A stretch of 64,000 nt of DNA from Acestrorhynchus altus. Lineage: Eukaryota; Chordata; Actinopteri; Characiformes; Acestrorhynchidae. Below, piece after piece: positions 35,546 to 50,442 of this stretch. The position numbers and the translations under genes are program-made. Where the stretch lies: positions 30,077,889-30,141,888 of the forward strand of contig CM067510.1 of the NCBI GenBank assembly GCA_034509495.1. Reading direction: 5' to 3'. A model generated the notes under the pieces. The model saw only the letters and a program-made list of their open reading frames with translations. It was not told where the DNA came from and ran no database searches. Numbering within the stretch: position 1 is the stretch's first letter; each line of letters opens with the position of its first letter.

Positions 35546-37504
35546 AACATGCATTAACCTCTTGAACCCCAGGTTTGCTATTCAGTAATTAATCCCATTG
35601 CAGAAACCATTAAGAATGATCTGGAAGCCAAATAGGTTTGCATATTTTGTGGGATCCCACAGGACCTATGAAGCTGTTGTTAATCTAGTTGAAAAGAGTG
35701 AAGAGAAGGAAGTGTTTGCTTATATAGATCATTATAAGTCTATAGATATTCGTACCACTGGAATATCATACACGGCCACAGGCCTAATGTATTTGCAGGC
35801 CAAGGTTGATGCAATATACATCAGTGCAAATGAACGTTCAGGGAGAAGAGGCTGGACAGCTGTTCAAATGATTGGGATCCCAGTCTGGGCTCTGCGTCCA
35901 TGTCACCTCCGCAGACTTGGAATGCAGTGTAGGGGAACAAATTTATTTGGAAAACTGCTGCTCATGATCTGGGCCTCGAACAATTGAGTATGAAAGCAGG
36001 AATGTGTGACGTGCGTTTGCCAGAGGGATGGCCTTTCACCTTCCTCGACTCACGACAGAAAAAATCTGTTCTTCCCTCAAAAGAGCCGTAGCTCACAAAA
36101 AAGCATAATTTGTGCGTTTTGTGTGCAAACCTGACCCAACACATCCTCCCGAATCAAGTCGGGGCATGAAAACCTTTGCAGCGTACGGTCCCATTCACAA
36201 AGCCCTTAGGGAGACACATTGTAACCGGTGTTGAGTTTTGGGACAAACATTCTCACCAAGATATCGCAATGACTGTGGAGACAGGTTTGGAGTTTCAACT
36301 GGGATCAGATCACACACTAAAAATGTCAGCCTGTGTATGTTTTAAAGTGCAAATATTAGGCTCAGCCAGCGCAGAGCAATCACTCGAGCTGTGACATTTT
36401 AATTGCCGAATACTATGTAAGTTTGGTTTATCTTTGCAGGGAAGTAGCACAGGTGTGCCAGCTTTGTGGAGTGCAAACATATCACACGCACCAGCTTAAG
36501 CCTGTGTTTTAAATATAAAATAGACAGAGGAGCAATACCTAAAGGGAAGGGAAACGCCCTTTCCTCTTAATGTTTGTAGTTTACAAATTATTCGTTATGC
36601 ATTCACAAAAGTCAAGTTTTTACATCTTTGTTAAGATACGATCGGGTGTGGTTTGTTAATGCCATTTTCCAGGGACACAGACACCTAGGCTCAAGCTGCA
36701 ACAGGTTTTCTCCCCCTGTCATTTGCGAGCTTTTAAATATGAATCTGATGGAGCTCTGGAAAATGAGTCCACGTGTTTTCCAGGCAAGGAAACTACACAT
36801 TTATTCGTCTGCGGGTAAATCAAAAATTGCATGTTGCGTGTTCAGTCTTGTAAGGATTACAAACGATTGAGGTGCACTAAACTTAAAAGGGTGTTCAGGA
36901 AAATTCAAGGAATTCCGTGAATTCAGGCGAATACTCGGTTTTGGAAGGGATGTGCAGGAAGCAGGAAAAATGGGAAAGCATAAGATCCCGAGTCACTTTT
37001 TGTGATGGGTAAACACCTCAGTCAGACCATCTCTAAAGCAGCAGGTCTTGTTGGGTGTTCGGACCAAACAAGGTGGCTCTTGGAAGGTGAACTGGTGAAC
37101 TGGCAAAAGAGTCATGGACACCAAAGGTGAAGGCAAGGCCCATCAGGACATGACTTAAAGAATCTGCTGCTTATGTCTTGTTGCTGGAGAGAGTAACACA
37201 GGAACCCTTCAGAGGTCTTGTGGTGTCTTGATGGGTTTGGAGTGTGTTGGGCTGATTTGGCTGCAAAATGCCATAAAGGATTTGGTGGCATTAGGGGGGG
37301 TTGACTCAATATTAGGGAGGGTAATTGACATCATACCATGCATTATGTGGATAATTAAAGTATGGCTAACAACCTCTATGCTATGCTCTATATTAGAGTT
37401 TGACTCTATGAGCTGGGCAATACAGAAGAGTCCTTGATCAGCATCTCTATTAATGTAAATTAATGTAATTAAAGCAGGTCACTTTTACCCTTGGGTCACA
37501 GGGT
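35546..37504. other. Intergenic; one unassigned 129-codon ORF
   Basis: ORF 35598-35987 (+) has no low complexity and encodes a mixed peptide (FAYFVGSHRTYEAVVNLVEK, YLQAKVDAIYISANERSG). I do not recognise it. The rest of the interval shows no repeat signature and no other coding signal. Confidence 0.35.
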
Positions 37505-38170
37505 GTGCTTTAAATCCCAGTTTAAATGCCAAAGGAGCTTCCAGTGCATGTTTACTGCTCTGTCCATGTGGACAAGTTCAACCTCCATACAGACTCTGAC
37601 TGATCAGAGAGAGGGGGCAGGGCTAATGACATCACTGACCCAGATACTGGGTTATAGACAAAAAATAAAAAGGAAGTACTCGAATTTCAGAATAAAAGTC
37701 TGATTAAGGGATAATACTGATACATACATAATGAAAATAATAAAATACATTTTAGGTTGTTTTTTTATTTATTTGTCAAATATTAAGAAGAACTTATTAT
37801 TATAAATATCCGTGTCAAATAATTCTTTACAAATAACTAATTAAAGTATTGTTTTTTCATCTCACTGCATGATTTGGATGATCTCTGGATAATCAATTTC
37901 CAATAGGTGCAAAAGGAAATTAGGTACAATTTTTTTTTTATCAAAACATGGTCAGATTCATACATATAGATAAACACTTTACATTTTTACTTGTCAAAGG
38001 AAGATGAGTTAGTAATGAATGAGCTAGAGTCTGTATATAACAGTATCTGGCATGTGTCTCCTATAAATACTTTTCTTATTTTTGAGGAATAAAAGTATGT
38101 CAAACTATAAAAACATCCCACATAATTGGCCTACGTTAAATTCAAACTCCATTATCACTCAAATTGTTAG
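37505..38170 (+). repeat. Dispersed TIR-like element, copy F
   Basis: Family core at about 37540-37650 and full 3' half to AACTATAAAAACATCCCACA near 38120. Confidence 0.8.
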
Positions 38171-39137
38171 ACTGATAATGTAATTTGCACTGATTTTTGT
38201 TTGTTTTAAATGAGAAAAGGCTCTGGGACTGTTTGCATTGCATACTGATGTATGTCTGTGTTGCCTGATGTGTTAATGTTTTCATAATTCTACCATTATC
38301 ACTTCATGGTTAGCCTTTGGAAAGTGAACATGGAAAAAAGCAGTCTTTCTGAACTCTACACTTCACATGGAGCTCATACAGTCAGATGGATTTACACAAA
38401 AAAATTTCTGTTTGTTATTTTTGGGCAATGGAATTCAGGAATGAAGGCAAAGGACCAAAGTTGCTTGCTATTAGGCTGCTCTGCATGTGTTGCATTTGCT
38501 CAGAGAGAAAACTATACAGCAGCCTTAAACGAAAGAATCTTATCTTAAGACTTATGATTTATGAAATGACAAAAGCACTCTTACTATTTTCACACATGCC
38601 AAAACAGCCATATGCATACGTAAATGTATGGCTATATACAAAGGCAACCTTTGGCTGGTGGACATAAACCAGTGACTGACCACGAGCAGTGATGAAGACA
38701 AGAGCCGCATGCTCTAGCTCGTTCCTTCTCATATGGTTAAGGAGACCATTCCATCATCTGGGTGCTTTCTGGTGCTTGGAGCTGACTAGAACCTACCGTT
38801 CATCACAATATATTCTAAGCCCATCTGTAGGGGCTGTGGGAGGTATCAGCTGCTCTGAAAGGGATTTTGCTGAATGTGGTAGTTATTTAAATAGAAATTC
38901 CATCAGTATTTGCCAACAAATCCATGCGTAATCTTTTAAGATATTAAGTATACAAAGTCTGGTTTGATGTGAATTGCTTTGCTCTAGAGAGTCAGAATTG
39001 TTCACAGTGGTGGTGATGGGAAACAGACGTCGGACTAGTTTCATGCTTTAAAAGCTACAACACATAAAAATGTTACATGATATTTGTAATATGTATATGT
39101 AATATGTATACAGATATGCTGCAATTTGCCTATAGCC

Positions 39138-39139
<2 letters not shown>
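38171..39139. other. Intergenic, nothing recognised
   Basis: Short ORFs only, no repeat signature noticed. Confidence 0.45.

Positions 39140-39185
<46 letters not shown>
39140..39185. repeat. (AT)n microsatellite
   Basis: Perfect dinucleotide run. Confidence 0.97.
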
Positions 39186-39188
<3 letters not shown>

Positions 39189-39400
39189 TCCATAGACTTA
39201 ATTGTTTTAGGGTTTTTCTTACCATTTAACATTGTTTAAAATGCAGAAGACACATCTAGACTATGTCACCACTATGGACACCACTTCAACTACTTTAAGA
39301 GCACCCATTGCTGACACAGATATGCAAATGCACATACATAGCTCCATCCAAGTTGAAGTTGGAGGTGAGGTCGGTTGGTGATCATTCAACATGTTAACCT
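39186..39400 (+). repeat. DNA-transposon relic
   Basis: Shares CCATTGCTGACACAGATATG CAAATG with the repeat in glp2r intron 7 (16325-16560). Confidence 0.45.
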
Positions 39401-39937
39401 CACTACCGCTCTAGTTGCTGAATGCAATCAAATTGTCACAGCACAACTCTAAGCCTAGAAAGCCTTCCTCGGACAGTAGAGACAGTTTCTTCAGAATTGG
39501 TGGAATTCCTCTTTCAGAGACACTTGTGTCTCTTGCCATACTGTACACATTATGTGTCATTGTGAACAGCGCCTGATGGCTTTAACAGATGTCTTCATTC
39601 CTTTGCGCAACCAATGGATAATTATTATTCTGCTTTTTTTTTTCCTTTGATCCCCACATCACTGCAAGTGGTTGTGCGGTGCGGTGGTTTGTATCCGTGG
39701 TGTCTGATTCAGGGGAGGTATTAGAGTAGAGCAGTATCAGTGGAAGAAATTTGGAATTGTTTTGAATTGGGCCAAGAGGCCCCGGGAGCTGGAGGTTGGG
39801 CAGGAGGTGGAGGGGTGGTGATGTAGTTGAGTCCACACAGAGCAGAACAGAGAGAAAGAGAGAGAGAGTCTGAGGGCAGCTGGATCTCTCTCCACTGCTC
39901 AGGTTAGTCCACCACAACAGTGTGTGCACAGACAGGG

Positions 39938-42900
39938 ATGAGGGAGCGAGAGGAGCTGAAGAAAGCCATCGAGCAGATGGACCGGCTGATGTCCCGTGTC
40001 CGCCAGCTGGAGGGGGAGAATGCAGAGCTGTGCAAGGAGAAGAATGAGACCATCATTAGGATGCGTGCTGTAAGTCTTTGTCATTAGTCATTGGAATTTG
40101 TTGCTAGTTGATGTTTAAACACTTGCTGCAGGTCAAGTTTTGGACTCATGAAGTTTTGCATCGGAAGATGGTCTTGTTGCAGTTTATTGTGGGCTGCAGA
40201 GATGTCATCATTTATTGCCTGAGAGGAGAAATTCCAGAAAGTAGGGAAATACTGTTATATAAAGTTTAGTGATGACTGATGACATCTGATGACTGGATGT
40301 GGAGGAGCCAAAATGGTTCTCTGGAGAGATGCCATTGAAGACCAATTTCAGTTCCCTGAAGATCCTGGGAAGAACCCAGAAGAAGCATTAGGGAATAATG
40401 TATTAAAATGACCTTTGATAGAATCATACACACAAGACAAGAACCACTCGGGAACCTTAACAACTAAGAGTGCACAGCAGTCCCATCCGACAGCCACATC
40501 CTTCTCTTATAGGCCTTTTCCACCAACGGAATGGGTTCCGTTCTGGTTCATAAACCTAATTTTACATCGTCCAATGCATTTCCACCAATAAAAATAGGTT
40601 CCATAGGTTTTTCAGCTTGAACCAAGTCTCGCATGGTCTTCTACATCTTCTTATCACCAAAAGTTGATCCATATTTGCTTTTTGGAGAAAACAAACATTT
40701 GTAACAGCACGAATGCTTGCAGGTAGTTTATTCACTCCATCATCTTTTCACTTCCGTTTACTGATGCTGCTCAGCGCCCTCTAATGACGACGTATGTGAC
40801 GTAACCTCGGTTCGTCAAAAAGTGGTGTAAACGCAGGCTGGTTGACTAAAAAACACCAAAGTTCTTATAAGCTCAAATGGAACCAGTTCAAGAATTAGAG
40901 TTCTTTTGGTGGAAAAGGCCGATTAGTGCTGAGCTGAGGAGGGAAGATGAGTGGCGTGGTTACTCACTTCTGGAACTCACTGCTGACTTACTGCTCTTGC
41001 CTCGCCTCATTGGGCTAATATATGGCAGGCGGGGATGGAGAAAGGGGGTCTGTGTGTGGGAGAGAGGCAGACAGAGCAGACCTGCCAGCGTTAGTAGGAA
41101 TGGCACAGCGAGGTTAGGCCAATACAGTTGATTATTTTTGCTGCTGATTGCATTAGCAGACCCTCAAGGCTGGCTCTCAGTCCCATTTCCATTCAGCAGG
41201 GCTTTCTGCTTATTCTTTTGTCTTTCTTTGGGACATTTTGCTGCAAATCTGGTTTATTTACAGGTTTACTAAGCTGCATTATAATATATTGCTTCACATT
41301 GGCTTTACAAATGCAGATTAGTAGGGCTGTAAAAATACTAGAGCAGGGTTTCTCAGTCTGTGGGATGGGGACCACCAGTGGGCCAGGAAGCACTCTTTAG
41401 TGGTCTGCAGGACCGTCCTCAGGGACAGGCTATAGTCCATAGCGGGCCGGTAATGGCTTTTTAAATCATAAGTCTGCATGAAAAAAATGGACTATGCATA
41501 AGTAAATCTATAAAATATTCAAACTATAAATGTTAGAAGCATTAATAGAAAATGCAGAAATAATATCATATTGCAGAATAACGCAACAGAATAAAGACAT
41601 ATTTAGACAGAATTAAAGTCCATATTTTGTAACTAGACATGTCATCTGATATTAGCAGGGCGTTTTGATCAGTATGGCTTATTTCTCTTTCTTAAAAGAT
41701 TTGGAGAATTTCATAAAATATATAAGTGCTGCTGGAAAAGGAAATCGGCATCTCATCTGCAAAATCTCAGTGGTCTCGCTGGATGTTAGCATGTAATTCT
41801 CTACAATCTCCTGGTAGATGCTACATTGTCTCAACACCACTGGGCCAACACCAGTAGATGACATTGCCCTTAACCATCACAGACTGTGGAAACTTCACTC
41901 TGGATTTCAGACACCTCAGATTCTGTGCCTCTCCACTCTTCCTCCAGACTCTAAGGCTTTTGATTTTCAAATTAAATGCAACATTTACTTTAATTTGGTG
42001 CAGACAAGTAGTGAAGCAGAGATATAGAAGCTTCGTGAATGAAGAGAGAATGGAGACTGCAAGTACAACCCAGATAATGTGATAGTAGTCATTGTCAATT
42101 TGGGGACCTGACATACAAAGAAGGCCTTTAGACAGGATTCAAGAACTCCACATGTAAGAACTAGACTGTTTTAGGACAGGTCAGATGTTTGACAGATGTT
42201 AGGACAGATGTTTGCATGGTGTTTTTTTAACTGTTCAGATCCTTGTATTGTATTTTCAGTGTCAGAACAATTTTGCATTAAAAGGACTTTTGTTTTCTTG
42301 TGGGCCATTAGGCTTTCTAGATATAAACAGGTGGTCTGCGAGGTGGAAGCTGTGCACTAGAGCATTAAAAGAGGACATGAAAGCACAGTGTCTGCTTTGT
42401 AATATTGAGTGATTTTTGTTGTATCAAAATTGAGACCTTGTTGCATCTTATTGTGTCAAATTCAGACTTTTGGGAATCCTTTCACGTGTGCATATTCAAG
42501 AAAAAAAGGAAAAAACGAATACAGCGATTAGAGTTCAGCAACATCCGCTTCGTTCCATCTTCCTACATCCTGAAATCTGAACACAAACAAGTCCCCCATT
42601 CAGCCCTGAGCTTCAGATATACCTATCAGCTGTCTTTTCCTCCTGATGGAGTGGAATGGAGAAGAGGTGAGGCCTGAAATCTCTCTCTCCCCCAGGTTTA
42701 TTGTGCCTTTTACTGCCAGTCATTAGATTTTATATGAAACTCCAGGTGTTCATCGGCTTGCAATGGAAATATGTAAGTGTTATAGTGAACTGGGCAACTT
42801 TAGGATCTATTATTTGCTCACAGTGACTGATAATGCACTCAGCTACCTCCAGAAGCTGAATGAAGACCGCATCAACCGAGCCAGTTTCCTTGCTGTTATT

Positions 42901-45900
42901 GGATGATGGTCAGCAGATGCTTCATCTGAGGCCATCAGAATGTTGAAGTTTGAGGGAGTGAGGAGCAAATGACATCCAAATAATGTGCATGAAGTCTTTT
43001 ATGATTCAGGAAAAGCATTTGACCTAATGTCAGGTTCCCCTGGCCAACTTTAATGTTTTCCATTGTGCTCGGAAAAAAGGTCTGCTCTTCCCGGTCTTCT
43101 TCTGCTTTGTTCTCCGTTCCGCTCAGTTGTTTCCTGAAGAAAGTTCTCTGTCCAGTCATTAAGAGGATCAGTGCCTAGAACTTAACTGGCCATGATTCAT
43201 TAACCCCCTGCCAGGTCAGTGTGCAGCCATGGAAGATGTTTATTAGTGTAGTATTAGTCTGCCTGTATAAATGGGCATCACGCTCAGCGGCAGATTGGTC
43301 ATGACAACCAATGTTATTTAAGAAAACTCTTACGAACATGAATTTAAAATATAAGCCTTGCCAGTCTCTTAGCACTTTTTGCTTTTAATTCAAATCTATT
43401 TCAAACGTTGGAATAACACATTACAAGGCACTCAAATATAGTGGAAAAGGTCTTGACAAATAGCAATCTCCTCTAATGGGGTACAAAAAAACTGAGAGGA
43501 AAATGCAGCAAATGCTGTGTTTACCCTCCAATAACTGATAATGCGAAATAAATCTGAAACACTTTTCCAGAAACAGCCAGATGCCCTACTTAAGCATGTG
43601 GAAAAACTTTAAGGTCTGGGCTGGCTTTAGAGTTGCTGGGGCCCAAGGCAAGATTTGTGAATAAGGCCCACCTCCTCTTCCAGAGACAGCAGGAGGGGTG
43701 TGGGATATACACATCATGCGCTCTGTATATTTCTACAAGCAGGTTTTCATTAGGCTGTAAATGCTCATTATCAGTCATCAAGTAATCACTTATAGGCCAA
43801 GAACCCATTAACACCAATAAAGTAAATGAAAGCAGAATAATCCACGCTGAAATCCAAGTACGTTCTCTTTTAAAGCAGCGTTTAAAATGCACTCTAAGCA
43901 GAAAAGAGATTAAGGCACTTCCAAGATTGTTTTTAAAAGTTGAAAAATCTGTTCCAAACCCTACAACGAGTCCCTCAAGCTCAGGAAACAGCTGTTTAAC
44001 AGCAAAATAGTCTCTGCTATAAAGTCAAACCAAGTACCACTTTCACTGCTTCCATGATGATTGTTTTTCCGCCAAACATATTCAGTTAGTTTATGGTTTA
44101 CCTCAAACACACAAACTGGGAATTTACAATGGAAGTACAATTAACATTTATTCTCATCACAGTCACATTCCCAACAGCTCATCCAAAAGCGCCTAAAATC
44201 AGTACCTCGGTTAGTATTACTTATATAACTATTAATAAATAAACACGAAAAGGAAGAGAATCATGTGGTTGCTTATTTACACAGTAATACACTCAAGGTT
44301 GGGAACAAACATGGAGTGTGGGTGAGCACAACCCTGCATGTATGATTGTGATTATACCACATTTCAGATCTCTCCTAATGTCTACGATGCTCCGATGGCT
44401 ACTGTGCTCAGTGACAATGATACATCTGCATGTCCACCATTTCAGAGCAGATAAATATAAACAAAGTATTCTACTTATTACACGTGAAAAGTCTCAAGCC
44501 ATTTTTATTTTTACTTTTACTTTTGTATGGCTTATTGTGCATGAAAATCAGAAATGCACTTTAAATAATTCAAGAATCAGATTAAAGATGTTGTGTGCTG
44601 GATATTATGTCCAGTCCTGCTGGAAAAGGAAATCGGCATCTCCATTAAAATAAAAAAGTCTAGGAGTTTGAGTTGAGACTCTTTGCAAACTTGATTTCCA
44701 AATGAAATGCAGAATTTACTTTCATCTGAAAAGAGGAGCTCAGTGCACTTAGAGCACTGAGCCACAGTCCAGTTCTTTTTCTCCTTCTCTAGTCCAGGTA
44801 AGAGCCTTCTGACCCTGTCTCTGCTTCAGTTTGGGCTTGATATTAGGAATGGGCCCCATTCTTGGAAGTGTATGTGTGTGATGCCTGTTGATGAAATGAC
44901 AGCAGCCTCAGTCCACTCCTTGTAAAGTCTTGATTTTCAACAATCCTCTCAAAGCTGTGACTTCATTTTCCAATCAGCTTTCCATTAATATGCTCATAAA
45001 GCACTCTGAGAACAGCCAATAATGAAATATGTCAAATGAATGTAACATAGAGTTGCTGTCCAATGAAAAACCAAGTATCTCTAAAATTGCAAGCAAAACA
45101 TCTCTTAACTTTAAATGGAAATAATTGTAAAATAAGATTCTATTTTTAGAGCATTTCTATTCATTTACTCATCAAGAATTATTAACACAGTGTACGGAAC
45201 AGCTACAGGGTTCAAACCGTGACAAATGAAGCTAGAAAGATGTGCACATATGTAAGCGATCCGAATGCATATACTTTGCATAGAATTTTTTTCCAACCTG
45301 CAGAAGCTGTCAGTCACCAGCAGACAGCCAATGAGTGAGGAAATGTGAGTGCATTTGGATTTTCATATTTGACAAAATGACAGAAAACATTGAACAATCC
45401 TAATGCATTAAATTTGCTTGGCAATTCCCAAGTGGAAATGTTCCACAAATGGCTGGACCTGTGGGCAGTGGGCAGTGGACAGTAAGCAACTCCATCACGA
45501 CAACACACCCACCCATTCTTCATATTGGATACAAACACACACCTGTGCTTCGTCAGGCTCCCTACTCTCCCAACATGGCTCTGTGTGACTTCTGGCTTTC
45601 CCCTATGCTGAAAATGCCCCTTAAAGGTACCAGATTTCAGTCCAGAGAAGACCTCATGTAGAATGTGATGGACCAGCTGTGGGCCATCTCAAAAGAGGTG
45701 TTCTAGCACTGCTTCTGAGAGTGGTGGAACTGTTGGGAGATTTGTGTCGCAGTCCAAGGGGGCTACTTTGAAGGAGATTTGTGTAAGATTGCTGTATCTG
45801 AAGAAGAGTACTTTTTATGAATACAAGTCAGATATTTTTTGAACACACCTCCAGAATATGGTGTACTTGGAACCCACTGGATCAGATTCAGTAAAGCTCA

Positions 45901-47629
45901 GCAGAGGGACAGAGCACTTGCCATAACTAGGATTAGGTCACAACTCAGGAAACAGGGGTGAAATCATTAGCTGCTTTACATGTTTGTGTTTGAAAGTTCA
46001 AATGGTGAACCACAGATTGATTCCCTCACAAAGTCTAACGTCAACACAGACCTGCTCTCTCTGATTCTGGAAAAACATCTCGAGGCCTTAGTTGAACCTC
46101 TAACCTTTACCTCTATAATGTCTGCTGTCTATAACATCTGCTACAAGCCAGAGGAAGCTATTTCAGATCTAATTTCAAGTTACCTCAGAAGATCTGCCAT
46201 GCTTTGACAATTTTCCAAAGGTTGAATACGGACTGTGACATGGAGCCCATCTACTAAGATCAACACTGTCTTTTATCTGGAGACGTACATCAATGTTAGG
46301 GACTTCCCCTGGTGCTTTTATCTTCTTTTCTGTATTCCATAAACATCTCACACTTGTCTACAAGTGGAAAAAAGGCAAGCCAACATTCAAGTGTGGGTTA
46401 TGTGAAAAGAATAATAGAAATCAAAGACAAGTGGAACGGTCAGGCTCATGGGAAAAGGCGTTATTATTCATGGCCATCCGCCATAATAAAAATACCACAG
46501 GTTAAAGGGCGTTATTTGGCTTGCCAATGAGTGGTCACTGTCTGAGCGTCTTTGTTGTCTGTTCGGTGTTTGTGGGTGTAATATTCTGTTTCATGAAGAG
46601 TTCTCTACATTATTGAAGAGGAGAGTAAAATAGATGCCATTGTTTGAGCCTGAAACACTCAAAAGATGGACTTATGCCATTGCTTAGTGTGGGTTTTATA
46701 ACACAGATGATGTTGCCCCGTATCATACGGCTCAGTTCCTGCTTCGGTTCACTTAAACAGGGTCAGGTTACAGTCAAGGAGCCCGATGCCTGGATGCTTT
46801 ATCACTTACTCAGATTTTATCAGGATGGCTCTGTGTTGTAGACCTGCTCCTTGGTTCATAAACCTCATTGATGTTCACTGGCTAAAACGATGTGATGTGG
46901 TGTTGTTTTGACTGGTAATTCAGACAAGAGCTCACATTCAGTCATGTTCAATATCCTTTTTGTTCTACAGGCAGGGATGAATAGCATGGCCTTTATCAAA
47001 GTCTGACGTAAACATGCACTGTAAGTCAGAACGGGGGAGCAGGGCAGTGATGATCAGTGAGAGACCCTTTGAAGGCCAAGTCGTTGTCTTGGACACGACT
47101 CAGATTTTAATCCTTTAATGTGTTGGTATCACCGTGGCTGCTGTTACCAGTGAGGAAAAGCTGAACACCTGTGGGAAAGCTGTGGATAAGGAAGAGCAGA
47201 CCTGTTTCTCAGCTGAGCTTTCCTGAGGAAGAAGAGCCAAGTTCACCTTCCTGCTTCTCTCATTAAAACAAGGTGTAGACAGATGGGCAGCGGGACATAT
47301 CACCTGGTGCTTCGGGAGAACTAGTGAGGGGAGGGCAAAGAAAGACAGATGTGAGGATTCCAAACAAAAGTGGTGTGAAGATACCTGAGCAAGGTAGGGT
47401 GCGAGGAGGGTCAGAGAGACCGCCAAAGGCTGAAGCTGCAGTATTTGTGGTGTTTGTGGGGGGGTGGACAGTGTTTATGGGGAGATGGATGGTGTTTGTG
47501 AGAACCGCCCGGAGGTGCTGTGTGCAACCCATCAGAGGTGCTGCGGCCACTCCCTCTCAGATGACTTGGAGGAAGACTGTGAAGAGGAACTGGACTGGGA
47601 TACTTTTAGTACAGCCATACAACATCGCC

Positions 47630-47693
<64 letters not shown>

Positions 47694-50391
47694 TTATGTA
47701 AAAGAGAAGAAGAGAGAAAGAGACAGCATTGCGAGAAAGCATGTTATATATAATAAATACTATTATTGTTATTATTTTATTTTATTTTATTTTATTTTAT
47801 TTTATTTTATTTTATTTTATTTTATTTTATTTTATTTTATCAATATAATACCCTGATAGTGAGCATATCGATCTTCATATTGGTCCACTGGCTTGACTTT
47901 GGGGCACTCCTGCTCAAGAGAGAGAGAGAAAAATGGATTACAGTTGCATGCAGATGTTTGTGCACCTCTGCTCAGAACATCTGTAATTTTACACATCTGT
48001 GAAATTACACATTTCTTTAATATTTTAAGTAAGATTCCTGCCCCATTTAGGATGGCATTTTGCTGAATTTTGGAATATGAAGGTCATATTTGTGCAGGTG
48101 TCACTGCACAGTAGAACAGTGCACCTCCATTCCAGAGTTTAGCTGAATAAGTAACCTAATAAATACCTAAGTCTGCTCAGGTACCAAAACCTTTGCATTG
48201 TTCTCTCCTTTTCACTGTAAAAGTGCACTTTTATTACATATAGAAAGTATCTGGTACATTTTATAAGTTGTAATTAATATTTTTCTGTGCTTTATAATAT
48301 GATGGGCAATATGCCCTGTTCTAGTTAGATCTCTGTAGAGGATTTGTTCACTTAGTTTCCAGATCAAATTGATCAGGCATGTTCTAAATCTTTATTTGAG
48401 ATTAAACCAGTCTTTTTTCAGTTCAACTTAAATGAAATGAGCTCTTCTTGTGTGAGTTTCATCATAACAGTGTGTTTCCCTGAAAGGGTCCTGGATTATG
48501 TAACACTGATATAGTATTTTTGTTAGCTGATAGGTCATGTTCGCTTTACCAAGGAATGGAAAATGGCCAAGAATAGACACGGACAGGCGTTAGAGCAGAA
48601 CATGCACTTTAAAGGAAAAGTGGTAAATCGGTTAGATGACAGGTTTGAAAAAGTCCACTGGCCACATATTTCTGAGATGATGACAGTGGCTTAAATACGA
48701 GCTCGTTGCGGTATTAGGAGCAAGTCTAAAGCCTGATGGGTCTGAAGAACTGCGTCTGATTTGACTGGTTTTGATGAAGTACTTTTAGTTGTGTCCTCAG
48801 ATGCTTCTGCTTCATGAGTGCTTGTGAGGACACAGAGCCACATGCTGGATTTGGGTTCCTGTGTTTTATATGCGTCTAACATTAAGTTAGGTGGTTTTCT
48901 GGATTTGGAGTTCGCATTCATTTAAGAAGCAAGTTCAAAAAGTATCTGAAGTATCTGAAGAAGCTGCCTGGATGGTTGTCTGATTTATCATCTTTTTAAA
49001 AGTGGCTTAAGCTTTTTGTGCTCAGTCTTCTTGTGTCCTGCATTATGGATGTGAGTGGGGGTCTCACAACTGGGACTCTTTATTTTCTTTCTGTGCTCAT
49101 GATACATGGTTTTCTTTTCTTTTTTGGCCAGATTCCTAACTCATCTCCCTTTCTTTCTCCTCCTCCTCTCCAGCAGGAGCAGGAGAGCCTGCAGCAGGCA
49201 GAACAGCGGTGTGTGCAGCTGGCTCAGGCCAGGCGGGAGCTGGAGGTGCAGGTGGTTGGGTTGGAAGAGCGACTGGAGCAGGAGGAGGGTGCAGCCGCCC
49301 AGCTGGCTTCCCAACGTCAGAGACTGGAGTCTGAGTGCTGCGACCTGCGCCGTGACCTGGAGGAGCTGGAGAACACACTGACTGCTGTGGAGAGAGACAA
49401 ACAGGTGAGGGAGGAGTGCACACACACTTATCTCTTACATACTACAGACATAATCCTTTCTTGCCCCACAGTTGTCACTAAATAACTAATTATTGAATTC
49501 TAAGTGAAATGAGGTTATTAATCCATAACTCTGGCTGCTCATTATTGCATTATTAAACAGAATATAGGCTTCATTATCCCTGTCTAAGCTCTAAATATTC
49601 ATCTATAAAAAATATAAATATATAAATATATATAAAATATATCATCAATTAGAAAAGCATTTATAGGAGACATTAGGAGACATACCAGATATTATTATTT
49701 TCAGGGGACCCTAAGCTACTCAAATATGCCATTTTAGATCGTAAAAATTAAGAGAATTTAAATATTTGTATGAATTTGACCATGCGCGTACATTTATTTA
49801 TTCACTTATTTATTTTGCTTATAAGGACTACAAACAATTCCTGTTGGAAATTGATCATCTTGCATGTTTTTGAGTTGAAAGTGTAAGAATTTTGGGTTAT
49901 GTCCTTTATTTCATTTATTTATTTTTGTTATTTATGCATGGTTTAGTATGATCTCTTCTCAGGACTTTTATTCTACATTTTGAACACTGTGTGGGCAAAA
50001 CAAGAGAGCAAGCAGCCCCTCCCTTCTTGTTTTCCTCTATAAGCCAATATCTGGGCCAGTGAAGTCATTAGCCCTGCCCTACCTGCCCCAGTCTGCAAGG
50101 AGGTGGAGCATGTACATGTGGTCAGAGCAGTAAACATGCACTGGAAGCTCATTATTTATGGCATTATTTAATTCATTTGGAAATTAGTGAATTTTATCAG
50201 AGCTGGATTACTCACTGATAATTCATCACACAGTGATGAGATCATATCAGCCTTGTTAAATAGGCTAAGTTATGATATGTGTATCATGTCTGTAGGTTGC
50301 TCTGTTGTTGAGATATTAATAAATGGTGGTACATTAATAAGCACACTATAATGTACTTATACAGTGTTACCAACTACTGGAATTGAAAGGG

Positions 50392-50442
<51 letters not shown>

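Noticed and set aside
25261..39937. Search for myosin motor exons
   Set aside because: No P-loop, switch or IQ-type sequence was seen in any frame on the plus strand; only Tc1 relics and unassigned DNA.
49136..49425. Pro-rich minus ORFs opposite rod exon 2
   Set aside because: Antisense of a GC-rich coiled-coil exon; no independent support.
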